From Gnetum montanum (Eukaryota; Streptophyta; Gnetopsida; Gnetales; Gnetaceae), in contig MNCI01030296.1 in the NCBI GenBank assembly GCA_015680685.1, positions 393,911 to 432,772 on the forward strand: 38,862 nucleotides of DNA. Direction: 5' to 3'. A program made the translations under genes and the position numbers. The notes beneath the pieces are model-generated. The model made no database searches. It was not told where the DNA came from and worked only from the letters and a program-made list of their open reading frames with translations. Below are positions 30,069 through 37,310 of this stretch, one piece after another. The number at the start of each line of letters is the position of its first letter. The first letter of the stretch is position 1.

Positions 30069-30700
30069 AAAAATCTTTCAAAGAAATCACTATCACAAAT
30101 GTCCTTATAGTCTAATGCATAAGCTCTAAGCATATCTTCCAAAATCTAATTTATCTTTTTTATCTAACCATTTTTATATGAATGATATGTTAAAATGAGA
30201 TTCAAATTAGTATCCAAACTCTTCTAAAAACACTACTAAAATCTAGAAGTGAAGTTTGGATCCCTATTAAGTGATCTTAGTTGAAACACCATGACGTCTA
30301 ATGATCTCTGAAAAAAACAACTAAACAATTTGTTTGGCATTAGGTGTTACTTTTTTAGCAAAAAATGAGAATATTTTGTCATGATGTTAATAACCACATG
30401 AATGAAATCCTTCCCACTCTTAGTATGAGGTAAACCTCTAATGAAATCCATGTCAATGATTTTCCACTTCCATTCCAAATAGTGTGCCAAAGAAGATAAC
30501 CACAAAGTCTCTACTATTTTATCTTAATTTTTTAGCACATTAAGCACTTAGCCATAAACTATTCCACATCCTTCTTCATGCTAGGCCATTAACAATGCTT
30601 CCTAATATTATGGTATATCTTATCACTACCATGTAATCTTATACTTACTTAAGTAAGCACCCTCAAGTAGCCCCTGTCTAATTATTATAAGTATATAAAT
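30069..30700 (-). pseudogene. Chromovirus-type Gypsy integrase, broken and interrupted (F)
   Basis: Right to left: WPSMKKDVE with a KCLMC zinc-site half (about 30545-30600); WKWKIIDMDFIRGLP (about 30430-30475) containing the first catalytic Asp; DFIHVVINIMTKYSHF (about 30365-30410); RHGVSTKITS-like and RDPNFTSRF-like segments across frameshifts (about 30235-30300), the second Asp in RDPNF; then LEDMLRAYALDYKDI (about 30090-30142), which stands shortly after the catalytic Glu block. At 30068 homology stops where the Copia E LTR starts. The C-terminus of this integrase was not found elsewhere in the window, so it was probably lost when later rearrangements removed the other side. Confidence 0.8.
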
Positions 30701-31495
30701 CCTATTTTTAAATATTAATAAGTCTAAACTATTCACTAAAAAAATTGATCTCTTGATGAAAGAGAGGTTATCTTCTCTTGATACCAAGGATCCAAGAGTT
30801 GTTAAGAATTTATTCTATCCCTTATATTAGGTTAGATAGTAAGGCTATAAAGTTTTCCAACTATCATACTTAGTGCATCTACCATTATGATACCCTTGCT
30901 AGCATGGTACTATACTATAAAGTCAAAACCTACCAATAACTTAAAATACCTACTTTATCTCATGTTTAACTATGATTGATTCATTACATACTATAAGATT
31001 TTATGATCCATCTAAGTTGTGATATGCTCACCATATAGAAAGTATCTCCAAATCTTTAGGGAAAACACTATGGCACCAAGTTCTAAATCATGTGTTGAGT
31101 ATCTAGTCTCATGAGGTTTTAACTATATAGAAGCATAAGCCATGAATTTTTCTTCTTCCATGAGAACTAATCCAAATCCCTCTCCTAACGTATTAGTGTA
31201 AATATCATAAGACTTTCTAGAAGTTATTGAGATTACTATAGGAGTTATGGCTAACCTCTTCTTTAACTTTTTAAAGACTTTCTAGCAAGTATCACTCTAA
31301 CAGAGAGCATAATCCTTCTTTAGCAACTTATGGAAGGGTACCTTTTTTTCTTAGAGAAGTTCTTAACAAACCATAGTATCCTGATAGATCCAAGAAGCTC
31401 CTAAATTTATTTACTAAGATTGGAATGGGCCAATCCTTACTCAATGATACTTTAGAAGAATCCACTATAATACCTACATTTGATGTAACAACATC
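30701..31495 (-). pseudogene. Chromovirus-type Gypsy RT end and RNase H, broken (F)
   Basis: Right to left from the LINE boundary: VGIIVDSSKVSLSKDWPIP (about 31435-31495), matching the GI-x-VDP-x-K block, and NKFRSFLDLSGYYG (about 31385-31425), matching LRSFLGL-x-GYYR. Then RNase H: KFMAYASI (about 31130-31155), [20 protein letters not shown] (about 31065-31125) and [19 protein letters not shown] segment (about 31000) stands for TDHKSL. The HDLEL motif and the YASxQLKxHExxYxTHDLE pattern are typical of chromoviruses. Multiple stops and frameshifts. The stretch 30701-30980 is the decayed RNase H to integrase linker. Confidence 0.82.
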
Positions 31496-32680
31496 ATCAC
31501 CATCTTAGTCTTGTCCCAAGAAAATGGATCCAACTACATGAGTTCTATTTTTTTCATTCATCTCTATGAAGAGCTAGATCTTTTTTCTACGTGTAGTTTC
31601 TTAAAATCATCTTTAATTATTTTCCCATGTCTTTTTTATTCTTGCTTTCAGTGGCTTTCCTAGAATAGTGATGTAACAACCTTTTCTTAGAAGCTCATCA
31701 TCTAATCTTCTTTACACATGTTCAAACTATCTAAGTCACCATTCCTATAAATTATTTGAAAAATAATCCACTCCAAATATTCCTTTAATATTCATATTAT
31801 GTAGTTTATTCCCTCTAGTAATGCTCAACATCCATCTAAGCATTCGCATTTCTTCCACACTGATTTTTTATTCATGTCTTGTTTGTACTACCTAATATTC
31901 AATGCCATATAAGATTTTAAGCTTGATTATTATCCTATAAAATTTCCACTTCAATTTTATTAGTATTATTTTATCACATAGAACACCACTATCCTAACTT
32001 CCTTTGACCTTAATGCCTCAATTCTATTTCTCATATCTTTATCAATTTCACCTTTTGATTAAAGAATGGATCCTAGATCGCAAAATTGTTTGAAATAAGG
32101 GAGCTTCTAGCCTTAAATTATCACTTTTATTTTATCATTGTTTATTTTGTTATTAAAATTTCATTCCATATATTCTATCTTACTCTTGCTAATTTTAAAG
32201 CCTTTTTATTCTAAAGCTTGTTTCCACTTCTCCATTTTAGAAGCAATATTTTCTCAAGTTATATTCACCACCATAATATCATCTATATATAGCATATCCA
32301 ATGGATTTCATCTTTCATTTTCTTTGTTAATTCATCCATACTAATGGCAAATAATTATGGGCTAAGTGTAAACACCTAATATAGACCTATGGTAATTGGA
32401 AAATTAAATTTTATATATTCTAGCAACTATTTTAATTTTAATGGTAGCTCCTTCATACATGTCTTACATTACTCTAATATGTTTATCATGGATGTTTTCC
32501 CTTTACAAGGTCCACCAAATAATATCTCTAGGCACTCTATCATATTCTTTTTCTAATTCAATGAAGATCATATATATATATATATATATATTTCTCTATG
32601 TTTTTTAAATTTCTCTATCAATTGTCAAATCAAGAAAATAACCTCTATAGTAGATCTTCCTAGCATAAGTCCAAATTGAA
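31496..32680 (-). mobile_element. RTE-type LINE fragment, 5'-truncated
   Basis: Minus-strand non-LTR retrotransposon inside the chromovirus RT. RT motifs: QFGLMLGRST (about 32645-32675); MIFIELEKEYDRVPRDIIWW (about 32510-32568), the first catalytic Asp block; MYEGATIKIKI (about 32425-32460); LYIDDIMVVN (about 32265-32300), the FADD box as YIDD; SKMEKWKQALE, KGFKISKSKIEYME (about 32165-32225); LGSIL and KGEIDKDMRNRIEA (about 32010-32070). The C-terminal region continues to a decayed GSIFLGQD segment followed by GATGGTGATGATG, the usual RTE ending. About 1.2 kb, no endonuclease domain, several stops. No target duplication could be seen. Confidence 0.87.
32570..32591. repeat. (TA)n microsatellite, about ten units
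   Basis: An uninterrupted TA run of about 22 bp. It lies inside the LINE RT reading frame just before the FIELEKEYDR block, so it arose after the LINE lost function. Confidence 0.95.
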
Positions 32681-32935
32681 TCTCTTTATCTTAGAAGATA
32701 TACTTAGAAGCATGTGCAAGGATTTGTTCCCTCAAAGTTTGTAGCACTATCCTCAAATGTTCCTTATGCTCTTCTTCATCCTTAGAGTAGACCAAAATTT
32801 CATCAATGAAAATAATAATAAATTTAACTAGTAAGGATATAACACGATATTCATCACATGCATGAATACTGTTATGGTATTAATTAGTCCAAATGATATG
32901 AATAAGAACTCATAATATCTATATATTATCTTGAA
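32681..32935 (-). pseudogene. Chromovirus-type Gypsy RT, upstream half of interrupted domain (F)
   Basis: The part of the RT to the right of the [18 protein letters not shown] (about 32890-32930) matches the YEFLVMPFGLTNAP block. The catalytic box reads [15 protein letters not shown]-like across a frameshift (about 32760-32820), with FIDE in place of FxDD. Then [11 protein letters not shown]-like and LAHASKYIF (about 32690-32750), matching LRxHxLYAKxSKCEF. The following KEIQF overlaps the start of the LINE. The 5' side is cut at about 32935 by the truncated LTR of D3. Confidence 0.82.
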
Positions 32936-33329
32936 AGATGTCTTATATACATTCTCTTCTTTTATCCTATCTTAATGGTATCTACTTGTAGATGTCTGCC
33001 TATAGATGTCTACCATTTAAGATAGACGTCTACTATTTTTTGAAGACATATACTCCACTTTTGCACTTTGAAGTCTTAGGCATTCTCTTGTCAATTTAAC
33101 ATCTTGATAGTCCTCATAACACTTTAGTTTGGCTTGTTGACTCTATTTTCATCTAGGCTCTCATCTTGTCCATGTAGTCTTCATTTTAACATCTTGATGT
33201 AGATTTAATTTCCTTGAATTCTCATATATCTTTATGAAGTTCTTGTTCATGGCCTTGTAAAATCAATCACACACATACATTCTACATTTTCTATTTTCCT
33301 TAAAGTTTTGACATCCCAAAAGATCAACA
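32936..33329 (-). repeat. 3' LTR of D3, truncated
   Basis: Starts TGTTGATCTTTTGGGATGTC (minus strand, 33329), matching the D1 LTR start at 24378. Only about 394 of an expected 1.1 kb remain. It stops inside the palindrome array, where decamers like TAGACGTCTA and relatives start at 32935, 32975 (poor), 32989, 33003, 33023 and 33043; the steps 14, 14, 20, 20 follow a 40-bp gap. Chromovirus RT follows directly, so the junction is a deletion, not an intact LTR end. Confidence 0.75.
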
Positions 33330-33343
33330 ATCTCCCCCTTTTT
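33330..33343 (-). promoter_or_regulatory. Polypurine tract of D3
   Basis: AAAAAGGGGGAGAT on the minus strand, flush with the LTR start TGTTG. This is the common plant Copia form. Confidence 0.9.
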
Positions 33344-33755
33344 AGTAATGTCCAAAACTTAAGAAAATGGATTAGTACCATTCATAGCACATAAATTAAA
33401 TGATAAATAGTAAAAGAATTTAAGACATATAAATTCCAATGACAATTGAGGGTAATGTAGGAATGAGGATAAAAGGCTCAAGGAAATGGGTTAGAAATAA
33501 GATAACACAAGGATATCTCCATAACATGTCTAGGTGCCAAACCTGTCTCATCATATATCATGCTTTAGAAAAAACCATTCATAAACATGATCAATAACAA
33601 TACTATCATACGTTATTTTCCACCACATACAAAGGCCAAAATACATATCCATATATCCATATACAACTATCCAAAAAATCCACATCTGTCCACAAAATTC
33701 ACAAAACTCTTCCCCTTTTTGGACATCACCCAAAAGGAGGGACCAACAAAAGAAC
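33344..33755 (-). other. 3' untranslated part of D3
   Basis: Lies between the second ORF relic and the polypurine tract. No coding similarity. It has an 81-codon frame at 33551-33796, rich in aromatic residues, that overlaps the acidic end of the second ORF in another frame; I regard it as chance. Confidence 0.5.
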
Positions 33756-35420
33756 CTAGTCACTAACCTTAATAGCATCATTGAACTTATCATCAAAAGT
33801 AGCTACTATATGAAAAGTCCTATAAGTCTCCTCATCATCATCATTGTTGTTGGTTCTTTCACTAGAGATGTGTTGCTCATCATCATCATCATCATTTGAT
33901 GATGAAATGCGAGCAACAACTCTCCTGGGATGAAGCTTCATAGATGAAGCATGCAGATGAGTCAGACCCTACTGAGAAGATGAGGAATTATTCTTCCTCT
34001 AATATGTGATGGGGTTCATTGGTCTCCATGGCCCAAAAATGCTCTCTGTGACCTACTACTCAAAAGTCTATGGAGCATCATCATGAGGATGAGAATTGGG
34101 TCCAGGCTACATAAGATCAAGAACCTCACCCTGGACTCATGTAGGTGATGCATCAAGCCCCTCTAAATCAGATGCATGTCTTGAGTGATATGTTGAGGAT
34201 GGCCTAGTAGTTGCCAAGTGTCTAACTAGAGCTAGATAGTCCTCCTTACTATCTGATATGGGAGGAGTGGTAATCTCCTCAAACTACTACCCATCGAAAG
34301 AAAGACGTAGCTACATCCATTCTCATATGAAGGTAAGAGAGGTTCCTACTAATCATCCCAATGGTACAAGAAAAAGGCTTCAGAAGCTTCTTAAGAGTGA
34401 ACCTTATTTGGACACCAACTAATTTGGACCCTCTCTACTAAGGAGAGGCCCAAGATGGTGATGCAAATTCCTTCTTTCTTGACTTCTATGGCCTGGTGTT
34501 GGTTTCTACTATCTCAACATGGGTGAAGCTCCTCTTCTCTAAATCCTCATCAAGGCTCCTCTTACCTTTAAGAAAAATCACGTTTGGAATGGGCACACCT
34601 CTCTAATAGATTAATAGATTGATGAGATGAGAATGCCCATAGATTCTCTCCCTGATGAAGAGACCTAACATGTCTTTGAATATGATATGGCCCAAGTCTA
34701 GTGGCTATCCAGTGAGTAGACAATAAAGAACAAAGGATTGGGCTAGCAGCGAATGGCAATAACTTCCCCCTTTTATAATAATATTATACAAAACAATGAG
34801 AGAGGGTGGAAGCATCTTAAACCATCTAACTCCAAAAAAAAAATTTCACTATGCAAAGAGATAGACTACCCAAACAAAGCATCACAAAACTCATAGCGGG
34901 AAATAGGGATTACACCATTTGTAAAAATATCAATCATTGAATGGATAGTGACCATGTGAACATTTGAACTGGAAATTCCAAGGATGGCATTTACAACTTG
35001 TGGGATGACTTTAATCAACATTCCTCCAATAGTGGAAGTAAAAGAACCAATACTAGCATTTGAAACTACAATATTGCTATAAAATTCCTTGGTGAGAATT
35101 TTAGGGACACAAAAGTTCATAGAAATAAAGGTCACCTACTTCAATACTTGAAAAATGCCATAAGTTCTAACCCTGTTGCTGAAAACAAAGGGATCTCTTA
35201 GAGACAATGGTAATAGAACAAGTTACATCAAATCTATACTAACCATCGATGGAGCAAAACTAAGAAGTATAGGAATTTGCAACACTAGAAGAAGCTTCCT
35301 TTAACTTCTTGTTTCTTCTAGGAGGATACCTGGATGTTTCAATCTTCTTGTGCATCATTACTTTGAGAGAAATTGCACAAACTACCATTGTTGAAGAAGC
35401 CCTAGTCATCTACCCTCAGT
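33756..35420 (-). pseudogene. Second ORF of D3, resembles the 'putative plant transposon protein' domain
   Basis: Read from right: a basic start MMHKKIETSRYPPRRNKKLK (about 35320-35370), then a decayed segment, then frame 34866-35135 with FCVPKILTKEFYSNIVVSNA and FTSTIGGMLIKVIPQVVNAI, ending SRYEFCDALFG. The pattern lV-x-EFYSN followed by a V-x-G-x-x-I-x-V-x-x-x-x-IN-x-x-LG segment is what I know from a plant transposon-associated domain (Pfam PF20167 type), found in proteins of unknown function. Next a GEVIAIRCQPNPLFFIVYSL segment (about 34695-34760) fits the later part of that domain. The C-terminus (33756-33941) is acidic with two Asp runs encoded by a GAT/ATC repeat. Frameshifts and stops make it non-functional. 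Assignment is from memory of the family and unchecked. Confidence 0.5.
33829..33903. repeat. (ATC)n runs inside the acidic end of the D3 second ORF
   Basis: CATCATCATCATT at about 33833-33845 and CATCATCATCATCATCATTTG at about 33882-33901, coding Asp runs on the minus strand. Confidence 0.85.
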
Positions 35421-35530
35421 CATCTAAGCTTGGATGTGGGAAAAATGAGGGAAAATGAAGTGTTGGCTTTATGTAATCGCAGTCATTGAGAAATTTTTTA
35501 AAATAAAATATAGCCATCTATCTTGAATAG

Positions 35531-35656
35531 TAGATGTCTATGCCATGTTTATGCAAAACTCACATAGATGTCTAACTTATGATGTAGAGGTCTATGGGTA
35601 GACCTCTAACCTTTTATATAGACATCTAATGGTAGATGTCTATAGGTAGATATCTC
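35531..35656 (-). repeat. TAGACGTCTA-type palindrome array inside D3
   Basis: Decamers TAGATGTCTA, TAGATGTCTA, TAGAGGTCTA, TAGACCTCTA, TAGACATCTA, TAGATGTCTA and TAGATATCTC start at 35531, 35565, 35585, 35599, 35619, 35633 and 35647. Steps are 34, 20, 14, 20, 14, 14, the same set as in the D1 LTR. The array lies outside any recognised LTR, between gag and the second ORF. Confidence 0.85.
35610..35620 (-). promoter_or_regulatory. TATA box within the internal D3 array
   Basis: TATATAAAAGG on the minus strand, overlapping one palindrome. It is about 230 bp upstream of the first candidate ATG of the second ORF (near 35375). Together with the array it looks like an internal promoter; this is inference. 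Confidence 0.45.
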
Positions 35657-35829
35657 ACCAAGGGAAGGTTTAGGGAATAACTTCCGTGGATAATAGTCTC
35701 AAAAGAAATTTTAAATGAGATGAAGACTTACCTCTACTTACCTTACTTATTGATGGAGATGAAGATGTCTAAGAAGCTTGTGAATGAGGTTCTACTTTTG
35801 AAGTACCTCCTTTCATGTGGATTTCTTCA

Positions 35830-36471
35830 ATTTTTACTGTTTGACTCCCTTTTATGAAATTTTTGGTAAAGGTTCTTTAATTTTCTTCCTTTTGTTTAAT
35901 TCTCCATACCTTTTTATTCTCCTTTCCTTTTTGATTTATCCTCCAATTCTTCTTGTCCTGCAAGACTTTCTTTCTTAGTGCATTTTTGTAAGACTAAGTA
36001 GTCTTATGATATGACCAAGTGTTCATGTGAAAATATTTTAAATTACAATCCCATTACTTATACCAAAATATATTACAATAGTAACATCTAACCCTTTTAT
36101 TTTGATTAAAGTGATCAAAGATTTGATCTGCTCTTTGTTTGGACATAGTATTAGTTAACACTTTAATCTTTGGATTAATCTCTTATTTGAATGAATTTTG
36201 CATAGAAGCTTCTTCTTGGCAGCATCTTAGCCCACTTTTATCATGTAGACTTTTTCCTTGTCCGAACATGATGTGAAGGGATTCTTTCCCTTTGACTAGT
36301 CTTTCATTCACTAGTTTGGTATCTACAAGTTCCTTTTTCATCTACATACAAGACAAGGTTATTTTCTTGTTCTCAGCCCTTAGGTTTGAGTTTTCTTATA
36401 AGAGGTCAAAATATCTTGTACTAAGTAGAGATAAATCTTGATTTTTTTCCTTCATAGCCTTTTTTATCTTT
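35830..36471 (-). pseudogene. Copia-type gag C-terminal half, broken (D3)
   Basis: Aligns at DNA level with D1 21430-22060. Shared words include GACTAAG-AGTCTTAT-ATATGACCA (35994-36017 against 21562-21583), TTTCCCTTGGCTA/TTTCCCTTTGACTA with the CATT(T/C)ACAAGTTTG/ACTAGTTTGGTATCTACAA region, and CAAGGTTA-TTTT-TTCTCAGCCCTTAGGT (36354-36384 against 21946-21977). In translation it covers the end of the coiled coil and the second knuckle-like site. Gypsy B3 begins at 36472 in mid-sequence, so the N-terminal gag lies beyond the window. Non-functional. Confidence 0.78.
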
Positions 36472-37193
36472 TGATGAGTGGCAAGGTACCCCTACACTCA
36501 ATCATACAAATACGAGCGTCTCACGCGTAATCCGATCGAACTCCAAGGACTAAGTGCTTACGCACCCTAATGGAACACTTAAGGTTAATCAATTGATGTC
36601 TTCCCAAACTTACTTGTATTGTCATGGTTGTATGGTTAAGTAAGCTTGAGGTATATGATTTTTATATCTTTTATCTTTTTAATGTCTTATGCTAATAGGG
36701 AAAGGTGAAAAGAGCTAAGTAACTAACTTTCATTAACTATTCACTAACTAAGTTCTAATTGTCCTAGCACCAGTATCCATTCCCACTTGCCACACACACC
36801 CTGAACTAGTGCAACGCTGCTGGGATTACGAAACGCTACTCGTTACTGGGTTACCAAGAGTTACACACATGCTCAAAGCAGTCGTACTGAATGCACTTAA
36901 CTAGGAGAGTCAAGGGTTGAGAGAGATTTAATTATCTAGGAAAGAATTTAAATATTTAACAATAATTAAATCCTATTTAGCTTAGTCCACATGCTGCAAG
37001 GTTTATCAGAAAGTTTGTCTTTATTACCGTACACAAATGTGTGCTCAGGTACAATTTTCTTAAATAAAGATTCGTTCACTTTAAGACTCCTACTGTGGGC
37101 ACATGGGAATTATTCTAACTCTAGAATGGTAAAATTGCTATAGTTTGGCTAAGGTTCTAAGTCTAGATGTGTGAACAAGATAAAGTCACCTCT

Positions 37194-37201
37194 TATTTAT
37201 A
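37194..37201 (-). promoter_or_regulatory. TATA box of the B3 LTR
   Basis: TATAAATA on the minus strand, the counterpart of 3720-3727 and 12886-12893. Confidence 0.85.
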
Positions 37202-37218
37202 GGCATGACAGCGGGCTG

Positions 37219-37288
37219 CGATATCGCGTACACGATATTGCAGGGGCGAACGCAATATTGCAGAGGCGATATTGTGTACGTAATATCA
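37219..37288 (-). repeat. CGATATCG-type palindrome array in the B3 LTR
   Basis: Octamers CGATATCG, CGATATTG, CAATATTG, CGATATTG and TAATATCA (plus-strand reading) start at 37219, 37233, 37253, 37267 and 37281. Steps 14, 20, 14, 14 are the mirror of 14, 14, 20, 14 in B2, as expected for the opposite strand. One copy is the perfect palindrome. The array ends 17 bp from the TATA box. Confidence 0.88.
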
Positions 37289-37298
37289 TGGCTCATCA

Positions 37299-37310
37299 TA
37301 CCCCCATGAC
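37299..37310 (-). promoter_or_regulatory. Polypurine tract of Gypsy B3
   Basis: GTCATGGGGGTA on the minus strand, flush with the LTR start; B2 has TTGTGGGGGTA in the same place. Confidence 0.8.

Larger units (their letters stand above)
32936..36471 (-). mobile_element. Copia-type element D3: gag, second ORF, 3' LTR, no pol
   Basis: Minus-strand relative of D1. From right: gag C-terminal half (about 35830-36471), a palindrome array with TATA box (35531-35656), a second ORF relic (about 33756-35420), 3' untranslated part, polypurine tract (33330-33343), and a truncated 3' LTR (32936-33329). The gag is interrupted at 36471 by Gypsy B3, so the 5' end is out of view. No protease, integrase or RT is seen between gag and the polypurine tract. 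This suggests a non-autonomous layout. Confidence 0.75.
36472..37298 (-). repeat. 3' LTR of Gypsy B3
   Basis: 827 bp, minus strand, from TGATGAGCCATG (37298) to CCACTCATCA (36472). Same ends as B2 (start TAATAAATCATG, end GCTCATCA). Here the start is TG, supporting TG as the ancestral LTR start. TATA box at 37194-37201 and AATAAA at 37020-37025, both minus strand. Confidence 0.9.

Noticed and set aside
33551-33796. 81-codon Trp/Tyr/Met-rich minus-strand frame
   Set aside because: It overlaps the acidic end of the D3 second ORF in another frame and has unusual composition with no conserved pattern.
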